Assembly (NCBI GenBank): GCA_011032825.1
Contig: JAADJZ010000023.1
Span: 186,001 to 250,000, forward strand
Length of the DNA stretch: 64,000 nucleotides
From: Massariosphaeria phaeospora
Lineage: Eukaryota > Ascomycota > Dothideomycetes > Pleosporales
Direction of reading: 5' to 3'
Shown here: positions 23,052-34,630 of the stretch, piece by piece
Layout: each line of letters starts with the position of its first letter
How positions within the stretch are numbered: the stretch's first letter is position 1
Notes under the pieces: generated by a model
Databases searched by the model: none
Seen by the model: only the letters and a program-made list of their open reading frames with translations
Told to the model about the DNA's origin: nothing
Program-made: the position numbers and the translations under genes

Positions 23052-24845
23052 CGTTCGTGGGGAGTGCTGATTCGGCACGTCGAGGGCGGCGTGTGGAGAG
23101 TGCTTTGGACGGCAGCAGTGCGGTGCCTTGCGAGACCACACGCCCAGGCCGCCGCGGAGCTTTCGGCCCGGCCACGGGTACGCAGCGCTTGGGCGTGATT
23201 GGCCACCACGTCAGCCCCCCGAAGGCCGACATCCAGACATCAGACATCAGACATCAGACATCAAACAATCGGCACTCCTTCATGCGCGACGTGAAGGCCC
23301 TGTCACTGTCTCCTCAGGGCTGCTGACAGCCGTCGTCCAGCACATCGTTGGGGGCTGGCTATCGCTAACGGAAACACCGGGCCTGGGGAAGCGGCTAGGT
23401 TCCGGCGGGCATTATTCTAACCACCAGGTTTTCGTCCCACATGCTTCCCAATCGGTCGCCATGCTGGTGCCAACGGCACTAAGACCCAAATCCTTTTGAG
23501 ATGATGCTGCTCTCGTCTCCCGCCTAGCGAGGAGGTCTTTTTGCAGGCACTGTCAGCGCTTGTCATGGAGTCATGAAGCTGTCGGTTCTGCAGTCAAGCT
23601 CACCGTGGGCATGGCTTCTGGTTTTTAATAAGCATGCTGCACCCGCTTGCGCGTTTCGATTTCCCCGTCATAACGCTCCCCTAGCTTCTGGACTGCTGCA
23701 TATCGGCTTGCCCATTTTTCATAACTGTTGTACCACACATCCGTGCGGTCAACTGCCGACAAGGCTGGCACAAAGTTCAAACTAACATGTCACTTTTTGG
23801 ATCTTACAGCGTCGACCGTTGCCACACACCAATGCCTGGGCGACAAACTCATTGTGCAGTGTCTCGCCGAGTCCCTGCGCAGTCGAAGCGCACATAGACA
23901 TTGTCGACGCGTGCTCGGCAGCATGCCGGCCCGGTGCCATCACAGCGACGTTTCGCCCACAGAAAAAGGATCCGCTTCATGCAAGCGGTCCTCTGCGCAC
24001 TATGGTTCGCATACCTGCCCTCTTGAGCCTTGAGGTGTGCTCCTTGATCAGAGCACATGCGCTATCGACATGTGAAGACGTTCGTCGTTAGAGTGCACTG
24101 CACAGTCTAAGAATGCTCCCCCAGTCAGCCCTCGACCCGGCATGGTCGCCGACTGCCCCAGCCGTCCTCGACGGTCCACGCACCGACCGACGCTGCTGAA
24201 GCTTCGCTATCCTCAATGAGGCGTCACCGTCTCTCTCTGGCTAGCAAATCCAGTCCGTTGGGTTCCCGGGCCCCCGTCCATGTCTCTGGAAGCGCGGCTG
24301 CTCCTTCGGCCGTCTCGCGCACACTGGCTTGTGCAGCGCTCAGATTAATGCCTACACCGGTGCTGTGTCGTTGATGTTGTGTGCGTCTCTCGCAGTTCGC
24401 CAATCCGGGCCATGCTACAAATTTGTGGCTGCCTCAGGACCGCATTCTACTACCTACAGTGGAGCAAGAGAATGCGGACTGCAATGCAGCAATAATGGTG
24501 GCGCGGGTTCTGGGTACGGCTTGCGTGACGTCGGACAGCTGGGCGGATTCGAGTGCTCATCATCCGTCCAGCGCATGCACCCTACGCAGTGCGCACCCAC
24601 TCCGAGCCCTGGAGCCTTGTCCGTACAGTAACGTTTTCGCCTATCGCCCAGCTTTGGTCAAGTCAGGGCCATTGAACAGGCCGGGCAAACTATTAATCAT
24701 GCAGCGTCGCCCTCTTTTAACCTTTGCTCCCGACGACGTCCATCTTGCTCAAGCTTCCGAGAGCCTTCGAAGCCAGCGCCCGTCTAATCGACCCCAGGAG
24801 AAAAAATAAACCGAACTTCTCGAGCCACCAACGTCGCGTCCGAAG
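23052..24845. other. Intergenic region between EMC1 and rsr1
   Basis: It is the shared upstream region of two divergent genes. It has a short tandem repeat of a 7-bp unit (ACATCAG) at 23230-23264, five units. Several open frames of 60-150 residues occur on both strands, but none shows domain motifs or plausible splice structure. The right part probably holds the rsr1 transcription start. Confidence 0.5.
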
Positions 24846-25236
24846 GTGAGTTTCGACTGCCCATGCCATCCCGTCTGTCTGCCGCATTGGCTCCATCCCT
24901 TCTGGTCCTGAAGCCGTGTTATGATGATTGATTGATTGGGCACGGCCGAATATTCAAAATATATACGGCTCACGACTTGCAGCTCTGGTTGGTGCACGCG
25001 CAACGCCAACGCCCACCACTCGTCTGCTCAACCACATTACACGCTGGGACGACGACCTTATTTTACCAAACCGCTCACCTTGTCATCAGAGCTGTGGATT
25101 CGTGCTTGCCATTGGCTCTGGCTCTGGCCCCGCTACGCGAACGGAGATTCTGGGCCGCTTGGCCACTTGTGGCGCGGCTCACTACGAGCGCAATACTGCA
25201 TACGCAAGCTCCTTAAGCCTTTCTGTTTCTTCGCAG
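24846..25236 (+). other. Probable 5'-UTR intron of rsr1
   Basis: A consensus donor (AAG|GTGAGT at 24846) and acceptor (TTCTTCGCAG ending 25236) lie 18 bp before the rsr1 start codon. A 391-bp leader intron is long compared with the coding introns here. RNA evidence would be needed to settle it. Confidence 0.45.
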
Positions 25237-25254
25237 AGTGCGGGGACTTGAAGC

Positions 25255-26144
25255 ATGTCGCAACGGGAATATCACATCGTGGTTCTCGGTTCGGGTTAGT
25301 TTGGTTGCAGGCTGCTAGCTTCGGGGATGCCGCTAACAAACCTGTCATCTAGGTGGCGTCGGGAAGAGCTGTCTTACCGGTGCGTATCCAGGCAATTTGT
25401 GTGTCGTGTCGCGTTCTGCTGGGGCTGACTTGAGAAGCACAATTTGTCCAGAATGTCTGGATAGAAAGCTATGATCCTACGATAGAGGATTCATACCGGA
25501 AAGCTATCGAGGTAGATGTCCGTAACCCGCCGTTAGTCTACTTATGCGAAAGATCTGGCTTACTCTCCTTGCAGGGTCGTCATGTCATCCTCGAGATTTT
25601 AGATACAGCTGGGACAGAACAGTTCAGTAAGTTATAGCCTTGAGTAGTTCTGAGGATCACTGACAGAGTATAGCTGCAATGAGGTAGCTTTCCGAAAGCT
25701 CCAACACGTCTTCCATACTAATAAAAAGCTAGGGAGCTATACATGAAGACTGGACAAGGATTTCTTCTTGTATTCAGCATAACGTCCATGTCGTCACTAT
25801 ATGAGCTCACCGAATTGCGGGAACAAATACGGCGGATCAAAGAGGACGACAATGTGCCCATGGTTCTCGTTGGAAACAAATCAGACCTGGAGGAAGATCG
25901 CGCTGTACCTCGACCGAGAGCCTTCAAGATATCACAGGACTGGGGCAATGTTCCTTACTACGAAACAAGCGCGAGAAGGAGAGCCAATGTAGACGAGGTC
26001 TTTGTAGATCTGTGCCGACAGATCATTCTCAAGGACCAAAGAGACTACCAAGAGCCTACTAGTAAAGGAACGAGGGATGGATCCAGACGCCACACCGGTC
26101 GTTCCAAACGTCGTCGCCGGGGTCCGACGTGTACGATTCTTTGA
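25255..26144 (+). CDS. rsr1: Ras-family small GTPase, Rsr1/Bud1/Krev-1 (Rap1) type
   Basis: It is a membrane-anchored GTPase that sets polarity sites through Cdc24/Cdc42 in fungi. Six exons (25255-25294, 25353-25379, 25438-25517, 25575-25626, 25674-25683, 25733-26144) give 206 residues. All Ras signatures are present in order: P-loop GSGGVGKS, effector region [19 protein letters not shown] with the catalytic Gln-less Thr typical of Rap (Thr in place of Gln61), NKSD, and ETSA. The tail is strongly basic (RSKRRRR) and ends in CTIL, a CaaX box with a terminal Leu that favours geranylgeranylation. Exon 5 is only 10 nt and supplies the TAMR residues of the switch II region; without it the conserved EQFTAMRE is lost. 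The Thr at position 61-equivalent and the tail fit Rap/Rsr1 rather than Ras1/Ras2. Confidence 0.92.
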
Positions 26145-29096
26145 GATACGATTATGAACGATAATATCCTGTAGGAGGGTTCTTGACCTTGCGGGACAGG
26201 GTACACTCCCTTCAATTCACCGCAGTATCTCTCTCCCTATTCTCCCATATAGAGGTATCAAAAGGCATCGCTCACCGCGAAAAAAAAATTTCCATCTTCT
26301 CGATCACTATCCTCATCATTGATCGTTGTGCGGTTGGCGCTCTCTCTAATGTGCAGCAGCGTAGTCACAGGCTTGCAGTGAACAATCGACCAGATGCAGC
26401 AGCGGAAACATATTGTTGCTGTATGCTTTTTGGCATATTTATCATAGATTTTTCCTTGAGCTTTAGCCGGCAGACTCTGACAAACAGACAGCTCACCCAC
26501 CGGAATCGCCAATCAAAAGGAGGGGTTATTCTGGCTTGGATGACGCACACGCAGCTAGGATGCGACTGCATCGCATCGCCTAGGGCATCGTACACCGGAC
26601 TCCGCAGTATTCAGTTCTTTAACCTGCATCTCACGTTGCGTTTTTAACCAGCGGACTTTGCGGTGGCCCAGGGCCCGACGGATTGCGCGAACAGGTTGAC
26701 AGATTCGGGAGACCGGAAAGAAACTTCCATCTATCAAACAGCCGCGTTGTTCTTCCGCCAAACGTCAATGCACGCAGTTGCAATTTTTTTCGTCCGTCGA
26801 CGTCACTCTCGGCAACGTTCATGCTACGCTTGATTGGGATGTGGCATGACTCCACCACGCCAAACCTCAAATTTCCAAGATGACATTCCCTGGCATGGCA
26901 ACAAAGTACCCCCCACCCCCGTTTAATCCCACGTAGGATCTAGAGTGTGGGATGCCAGCGTGGGACTCGACGTCTACGCTTGAGCGGTCTGTCGAGCTGT
27001 TGCGCCCAGCCCAGATCGTCCATGCGGGCGGGATGTCCGCGGCCTTCTATCAGCGGACAAGCCCGCCCACGGCTCGCAGTGTCCCAGCATCGCAGAATTT
27101 GTTTTCGATGCCGGAGATATTGGTTTTTCATCTGATCCTGGCGCTGTCACCAGTTTCGAAATGCAAGATCAAATCAAGAGCGACCCCGCAAGCAATGCGA
27201 GATAAGCAACGAGGTGGGCCCATGTTTCTGGAGCCGCACCACACCGCACGCACATCAAACGCACAACGCACAGGTGCAAATTCGACTCCCCTAGCAACGT
27301 GGGCGTGGCATGTGCCTGGTCACTGTTCTGCAAGCCCAGCCCATCTATCTGGAGGCGAGACTAAGAACAGAAGGTCACTGCTGCATGAGCAAGGCCATGG
27401 ATGCGGAATTGCCAAATATCACTCCCGAGTTGCACCATATGGCTTAAGAGCGCCGACTACACACAATATACCTATACTACTATAGCCAGGAGAAGGATGC
27501 TAATTCGCCCGGTGCGGAAGGCTTACTGCAAGCCTAGTTCCTTGCACCAACATAATGGTGACAGGTTACCTCCTGCGTGCAATCTAGCGTCCACAACACT
27601 GTCGGGTTAGGTCGATCCGGGTCGTTAGTCAATGTACATGTATGCGTGGTCAGATGCAGACATGTATGTAGGATCTGGTCGGCGACTGATCCTCGGCAAG
27701 CCACATACTCGGACCCGCATCTATGGCTGCAGAACGCAGGGTCGCAGAGTCGCACAACGACGCAAGCTGTAGCCGACGTAACGGCTTCGATCTGTACGAA
27801 ACCGCAGTTGTCTATTGCGATGGTTTCAAGGAGCTTTATCTTCCACGATCCCCTACAAGCTTGGCCTTCACATATGCTGACTTCAAGCAGTCTCACCGAC
27901 CGACAGTCGACGTACAACATGTCGATATCATATTCAGTCAGGTTGGCCAAGCGATACATCCCGCGTACTACATACTAGCTTCCGCCAATCTTACGCGGCT
28001 CCTCGCCGTTGAGCTTAATCGATCCATTGGACTTCGATATATCCCTGGCCTCTCGGCACACCGGAAGAACTGGGACCAACTATAAAGATCACTTCACGGC
28101 TTTGATTCTCACATCTGGAGTGAAAGTCCTGAACCATTTCGGTGCTACTCGTTATGAGACGGTCAGCTTCGTGCATTTCGGATAGAGCGACTACTACCGC
28201 CTGGCCTAGCATGTAAGTCAGCCTTCGGAGTTAGTGCTAGGTTATCGTGTATGTTTTTCGTAGCAGGAGCTGGAAATGACAAGAATCCACAATATCAACA
28301 CTTTCTTCATCCTGGGAGACCGTGATGCTGCGCGAAGAGATACTGTATCTTCGTTCTTCTTCTATACCTTTTCCCGGTCGACATGTTATGCCCCACAAAC
28401 TCTTCCTTGTTGGCTTTCACTGGTTACTTAGTCACAGTAAGTCGGCTTACGGGATTTAGTGTCTCGATAGTTAAGTCGTCAACACGAGTGTTTAGTCATT
28501 TGCTTGCTTATATCTTGCAGACAGGAGATGTTGAATGAAACCCCGTTGGTTGCCAGTCAAGACAGACTCAAGGTAATCCTCTTGGCAGCATAGGAGATTT
28601 TAATGACTAGTAAATACTCTACCTCTACCTTTACAAGCTGTATTGTATCCAACATACCAGATAATGTCTAAGCAGGGATTCTAGAGGTAAGAGGGTCGGA
28701 AACAGATAGGTATGCCGGGAATGTGAGGTGGCAATTCATTGCGGAAGGAGCGATTCACTGAACTGAACTTTGGTCGGTTCCCATTGGGTGAGGTCTCGCG
28801 CAACTAATTTTTCATAGCGGTGGCAGGCACGATGGGGCTCTTTCCCGAGGTCTCTACTAGCACCATGCGTATCTCAACATCTCGCGGGCTGCGTCTTTCA
28901 CTCTGCCTCGCTTGCGCGACCACGTCACGTCGCGCAAAAAGCCAACTTCACTCACTCTCTCTACACGCGTGCAGCACGCGCGACTAACCGCGCCCCTCGC
29001 GAACTTATGACGCGTCACCTTCCACGATCCGGGTTTCTCTCGACCACATAGATTGCCCAATCTCCTCTGCCAGCGGTGCATACGCGAGACAGCACT
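26145..29096. other. Long intergenic region
   Basis: There are about 3 kb between rsr1 and the BTB gene. I see no domain-bearing gene. One plus-strand frame (27723-28085) is listed separately as a possible relic. Short AT-rich stretches near 28430-28700 look like ordinary intergenic sequence. No tRNA cloverleaf was recognised. Confidence 0.5.
27723..28085 (+). CDS. Possible hypothetical protein or gene relic
   Basis: An ATG-started frame of 120 residues with balanced amino-acid use (for example YLPRSPTSLAFTYADF, then HPAYYILASANLTRLLAVEL). I do not recognise any family. It has no signal peptide or membrane helix. It could be one exon of a decayed gene or a chance open frame; the opposite strand is also partly open (27534-27959), which lowers confidence. 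Confidence 0.22.
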   Translation: MAAERRVAESHNDASCSRRNGFDLYETAVVYCDGFKELYLPRSPTSLAFTYADFKQSHRPTVDVQHVDIIFSQVGQAIHPAYYILASANLTRLLAVELNRSIGLRYIPGLSAHRKNWDQL

Positions 29097-30760
29097 ATGA
29101 TGTGCCACGAACTGGTGCATCCCCATTCAGCTCACTTGTACAGCTACAACAGATCCATGAGACCTCTCGTCAACCCGATGCAGAACATGGCGGCCCACTC
29201 CAACGCCTCCACGCCCTCGAGTCTGTACAACCCGAACGAAGAGAACGAAGCACCTCACGAATACCCGACCCGCGATCTCGAGGGGATCTATGGAGACCTA
29301 CCCCAATACTACGCCCGTAATCCGCCAGTCACGACAAGTACCCAGGCACGCGCACTTCAGCCGCTCCCAACTCATCAATACCCGGGCTACGTGAATTATG
29401 TGGCGGCTAGGACGTCTGCGCGTAACCCGCATACGTCTTACTATGCAGAGCCACAGATGTCAGATCAAGTCCGTATGGACTCAATCGCAGCAAACCTGTC
29501 GCCAAACCCCCAACAAACGGTCTACTCCCAGCATGGTCACGGACTTACTATAAATGGCTCACCAAGCTCAAATGAACACGAAGAACCGGCTCAGGCGCCA
29601 TCTCCATTGTCTGATCTAGATATATCAGGTTTCGGACAGCTTTCTCTAGCCGATCGTCCCCGAGATTTTGGCTGTGCGCTGAGGCGTAGACTGAGACCAC
29701 GCCATATCATCCAAGACATTCATATTAGTAGAATACAGACGTACGTATCAAATTGTGCTTATGAGCCTGAAACTGACCAGCTTCAAGTTTGTGCCAGGTC
29801 TCGGATCCTTCTGACGTAATACTTGTCTACGATAAGGGCGAACACTGGGACACGGTGCCTAGGGACTACCTGTGTATCCAGTCAGAATGGTTCATAGAAC
29901 AGATTGAGCGTAATCCATGCGAAGTAAGTGATTTTAGGAATGATCTTCACCCCGACGGTCAATGACCAAGGGTGCAACAACTAAGGCTGACCATGTAGGA
30001 GATGAATATGCGTTGCATTCGCCTTCGGGATGACTTTCCCTACGCTATCAAGGCTATGATCGACTTTGTCAATTCGGGATTCTATTCGTTCGATCCAGGA
30101 ATGTCCTACCGGTTCCCCCGTGCCACGATGCTCGATCTTCATGTTCACGTGTATGTGACGAGCCTCAAATACCAAGTTCCAAGGATGTTTGAATTCGCTT
30201 TCGAGCAGTACATGGAAATTGCCTCCGATATCGTGAGACTGGAGTTTGCAATATCCCGCTTCTGGCATCCCAGCACGCAAAAGTAAATAGCATACACCGC
30301 CGCTATTTGGTGGCACCACGTTTGAGCATTGAGCTGACCATCTTAGTTCTGCCACAACCACGAGCGCAGACCAACTCCTGAACTCGATGGTCCTACTGTG
30401 GAGGAACACTATCCAAGGCGACTACCTACGCATGCACGTACTAGAGCTCGTCAAGCACGCATTGCCTAAGTTCCTCAAGCATAAAGTCTTCGTGAGCATG
30501 CTTGCCGACCTAGCAGACTTCGAGCTCGAGCTGCGCAGGAGTCTGGCAGAGGACGGCGTTGACATGACAATCGAGCCGACCGAACACCACGGCACTGGCT
30601 CAATCAAGTTTGCATCGCCTGGTATGTGGCGTCCGTCTGGTGCAAGCGTCCACGGGTTCTGGCCAAACCCGCTTGGTCTCTGTTAGTATCATTTACTGTC
30701 ATCTTCAGCAGCGAGTATCGTTACGATTCAGCGAAGCGGCTGGTGAAAACGGTGGAATGA
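29097..30760 (+). CDS. BTB/POZ domain protein with low-complexity N-terminus
   Basis: Five exons (29097-29740, 29788-29923, 29999-30282, 30347-30621, 30687-30760) join in phase to 470 residues. Residues 1 to about 205 are Pro/Ser/Tyr/Asn-rich and probably disordered. The BTB fold begins near residue 225 with PSDVILVYDKGEHWDTVPRD, the usual SDV entry, continues through CIQSEWFI and FPYAIKAMIDFVNSGFY, and has the helical back region around MFEFAFEQYMEIAS. Pezizomycotina have large families of such proteins; some act as CUL3 adaptors, others are of unknown role. The start is the first ATG; the frame upstream has only GTG. A BACK or kelch domain is not seen. The last exon is short and was chosen because it joins in phase and gives a plausible KFASPVSFTVIF ending. 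Confidence 0.75.
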
Positions 30761-32050
30761 CGGTTACAGTCGAGTCTGTCTTACAGATCAGAGGATCTAC
30801 GGGGTACCTAAGGGTGTATATTCAAAGGAGTTTTTTTCCACATTAACCAGGGGTGGCATGACATAATTCACATGGCGCTCCTTGCTGTCGGTCGCTGGTA
30901 TACGGGACCCGAGCATGAGGGATTAAGGAAATATGCGGCATTCAGTCATGGATCATGATGCTGATAAGCATAAAAAGTGCAATTGATGACATTCTTCCAT
31001 CGCTGTATTGATCTGCACCATCGTGAACGCGTTTCCGTCAGCGCCTCTGGAGTCTCTCGTTAGCAGCTAGCTATTCAGCCCATCAGGTTGCAACGAGAGA
31101 CCTTGAGCTAGCTAGACGTGCAATGTGATAAGCACTGCAGCTCGTTGAGTGCGGTAGCAGAAGGTAGCCGTGCAAATCATAGACGGTATAAGATGTCGTA
31201 CGTGGGTACGGAGCTACCTACTACTGTGTGATGTACCTAGAACATGTTCTTGTTCGGAGCTTACATAGGCTGCCTCGGCCCGCTAACAGCTAGGCAACGG
31301 ATGTTGCGAAGCTATCACAAAGATATTTTGAGGGTAGTGGTAGGCAATGGAGTTGGTAGCTTCGCACCTGCCTTTCCTGTGATCGCCGTGTCACCGTCCC
31401 AACAAAGACTAGCGCAAAACTGCGAAGACCTGTCCCACTTCACCCAACACCAACTCAACCAAGGCGTCCTGCGTATCTCTCGCACCTCGTTCTCCGTCCC
31501 AGCTCCTCCTCCATGGTCGCCCCGGCCCTTATCCACCTGCCCTGCAGCAGCATCTTGCCTCCGCCACCGACAGCTCCTGAAGCGGAAGGTCCTAAGCCCC
31601 CGGATCGCCAGCAACGGGGAACGCGCCGGCATTAACATGCACATTGAAGAGCACGATAAGCCTAAACCCCAGGCACTCTGCAGCGGAGGCGGCGAGATCT
31701 ACAGGGAAGGATCGGAGCCCTGCAGCCAGTGAGCTGTCCGAAACAGGCATCTGCGTGAAACCGCAGCGCGCATAGCTAATCGTCACGCGTACAGCTGTCT
31801 CTATGCGGCGCTCTGTTTATATTACCCAGGCGCAAGATTCCGCTACTGTGGGATGCGAGCTGCCTGGCTGCGGCATTGCCCCGTCCGACGTTAAGCACGT
31901 AGGGCAGGTGAGTGTTTGATTCGAGCTGCGCTTTCTGGCGTACGGGGCTATAGTCGACCCCTCAATAGCAGTCCACATGTATAAAGACTGAGGTGGGTTC
32001 CACGTTCTCACTTCGTCACCTTGTCCGTTTTCTTTGCTTTCCATTACATC
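30761..32050. other. Intergenic region upstream of the carboxypeptidase gene
   Basis: No convincing gene. A 162-residue plus frame (31244-31732) lacks domain features and is overlapped by an opposite frame. The right end is the carboxypeptidase promoter. Confidence 0.45.
31980..31986 (+). promoter_or_regulatory. TATA box of the carboxypeptidase gene
   Basis: TATAAAG lies 65-71 bp before the ATG at 32051, a suitable distance for a strongly regulated secreted-enzyme gene. Confidence 0.45.
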
Positions 32051-33417
32051 ATGAAGGTTTTTGGTGCTACTCTCGCCTTCCTGGGACTTGCGTCCGCGGC
32101 CTCTGTGGCCAGTCCGGTCAGTTACGATGGCTGGAAGGTCTACCGTGTGAAAGTGGGGGACAACGCCGCCAAGTTCAGCGAAGTGGTTAGTAGCCTTCAG
32201 CTGGAGACATGGAAGGGCAAGGTCGGCTCAAGTGCCGTTGTCGATGTGATGGTGCCTCCGTCTTCCGTCTCGGAGTTTGAGAAATCTGCCGACGATCTCA
32301 ACGCGGAGCTCATGCATGACGACCTCGGCTTGTCCATTGCTGATGAGACGCTATTCTCGGTCTATGCTGGTATTTACCCCGAGAGTTCGTCGACGATACG
32401 AACGTGGCGCTAATGCTATATCAGCCGGAGTCGCCCCTAATACCACCTGGTTCAACTCGTACCATGCGCTCGATGACCACGTGCAGTGGATCAAAGATCT
32501 TGCGGCAGCATATCCAGGTAATGCTGAGACCTTTGTGGTCGGAAAGACTACGGAGGGCCGCGACATCAATGGCATCCACATCTGGGGAAGCGGGGGTAAG
32601 GGCTCGCAGAAAGGTGTAGTCTGGCACGGAACTGTCCACGCACGAGAATGGATAACAACCATGGTAAGAGAATATGGATGTCTAATATCTTTCTATGTTC
32701 CTTACTGACTAAACTCAACAGATCGTCGAATACGCCGCCTTCCAACTCCTCACCTCCAAGGACGCCAAAACCGCCGCTTTCAAAGACAAGTACGACTTCT
32801 ACATCATCCCCATCGTCAACCCCGACGGCTTCGCCTTCTCGCAAACCACGGACCGCATGTGGCGCAAGAACCGGCAGACCACCCCGACAGCCTCGTGCGT
32901 CGGCCGCGACATCAACCGCAACTGGCCGAACCACTGGGACCAGCGCGGCGGCGCCAGCACCTCGCCCTGCGCCCAAGACTACAAGGGCACCGCCGCCACC
33001 GACGGCACCGAGACCAAAGTGCTGAAAGCGCACCTCGACAGCGTGGCCGCGGCCACGGGCGTCCACCTGTACATGGACATCCACTCGTACTCGCAGCTGT
33101 GGATGTACCCTTACGGCTACACGTGCTCGGGCACGCTGCCCGCGGCCGCCAAGTACCAGTCGCTGACGGAAGGCTCCATCGCGGCCGTCAAGGCCGTGCA
33201 CGGCACTGACTTTACCGGCGGCCCTATCTGCTCGACTATCTACCAGGTGTCGGGCTCGTCGGTCGACTACGCGTACGAGAATGCGAAGGTCACGTATTCG
33301 ATGACGGTGGAGCTGCGCGATACGGGGCGGTATGGGTTTGTGCTGCCGCCGGACCAGATTGTGCCGGCGGCGGAGGAGATGTGGGCGGGGTTGTCGTATT
33401 TGGTGGAGAATATGTAG
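32051..33417 (+). CDS. Secreted M14A zinc carboxypeptidase
   Basis: Three exons (32051-32369, 32425-32663, 32722-33417) give a 417-residue pro-enzyme. Residues 1-17 are a signal peptide ([17 protein letters not shown]); residues to about 105 form the activation propeptide (WKVYRVKV, then DVMVPP); the catalytic domain begins near [13 protein letters not shown]. The zinc ligands are seen in HAREW (His and Glu, about residue 178) and MDIHSYS (His, about 305); substrate-binding residues are in RDINRNW; the catalytic Glu is in VELRDTG. The specificity loop reads [15 protein letters not shown] with a hydrophobic Val, as in A-type enzymes that remove aromatic or aliphatic C-terminal residues. Unlike the inactive Ecm14 relatives, all catalytic residues are kept. 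Exon 3 is much more GC-rich than its surroundings. It probably digests extracellular peptides. Confidence 0.9.
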
Positions 33418-34630
33418 GGGTGAGGCGTGGCTGGGTAGGGAGTGAGGGGCGGAGGAGGATGACGGATCGGATGCGGTTCAAGGTATACCATTTGCATTTG
33501 ATGGGAGTTGGGCGGGCGGGGCGGCCTGGATGGACATGATGGTGTATAGGTAGTTAAGCATAGGGATATAACGCTGTAATGAGATATGCACATATTGTCT
33601 ACAAACGACCAACAGCCAGCCTTGTCTTGTCTTGTCTTGCAGTGCTCTCATGCCTGACTGCCTGGTCGTGGACAAGTGAGTAGTTAGTTCTGCTAGAGAT
33701 GTAAATCCCCCAGTCCTACTATATGTATGGCCTTGCTTTTGGGGCGATGTGGCGTCTACAACAATCGATCGATCGATCGACCTAGGCAGGGGCTGTCAAA
33801 AGGGAGAGGAGGGGTGAGGTGATGCATTAGGGTAGTGCTTTGTCCGTGAATAATAGATAACAACGCTTGTGGACATGCATGCACTGTGCGTGGCCTTGGG
33901 ACGGGGGCCATGGAAAAGGAGGGGAGGGGAGGGGAGGGGAGGAAGTCGAAGTGTGGAGCTGAGCATCCGTCGGTCATCTGGGCACTACACTCCCTGCTTC
34001 TCTCCCTTTATCGCCCTCTGTCTCTACATATCGCCCTCCCTCACACCCCCTCACGCACTCTCTCTCTCACTCACACACGCACACACGCACAAAAACACAC
34101 CCACACAGAGTAAAGATGTCAGTATTAAAGCCCCCGCTTTACGCGGTTCTCCTTCCTTCCTTGCTTATCCGCCAGTTCAGCTCAGACACGCTCACCGTAC
34201 ATATATACTTGTACAGCAGAGCGTCCCTCGCCAATCCCAATCCCCAATCCCCAAATCCCAATCCCAATGCCAAGCCATGGCTTGACGCCAGTCCGTCCGT
34301 CCGTCTATGATATAATGAGTTCCGTACGTACAAATACACTTAATCCTACCCTACACTAATCCTACAGTATTCTTACACTAAACTGTACAAGTACGCTCGC
34401 TGTTGATACAAAGCCCAAGCCAGGCCGAGCCAGCAGCTGGACGAAAAGTAAGTCGAACCAAGTCGAAACGAAGCGAAACGAAGTGGAGATATGCAAATCC
34501 CTCCGGTGCCTGAGCAAACTGGTTGACAAGCCAAAAAAGACGCACGAATGTCGCTCTCCCCGCTCAGCCAACCAGCCCTATTAACGCACCGTCATAAAAC
34601 ACATTACATCATAACATCCCCGCGCCCTCC
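33418..34630. other. Convergent intergenic region rich in simple repeats
   Basis: It lies between the 3' ends of the carboxypeptidase gene and MDM34. Short repeats are concentrated here: (TCTTG)n at about 33624-33640, (ATCG)n at about 33764-33780, GGGGA units at 33916-33941, CT/CA-rich runs at about 34058-34110, AATCCC units at about 34230-34270 and (GTCC)n at about 34290-34305. Open frames crossing these are artefacts of composition. Confidence 0.6.

Noticed and set aside
31244..31732. 162-residue plus-strand frame upstream of the carboxypeptidase gene
   Set aside because: It has no domain, no splice context, an overlapping opposite frame and poor codon regularity; treated as intergenic.
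32566..33201. 211-residue open frame on the minus strand
   Set aside because: It is antisense to the carboxypeptidase catalytic exon; the Val/Arg/Gly-rich sequence mirrors its GC-rich codons.
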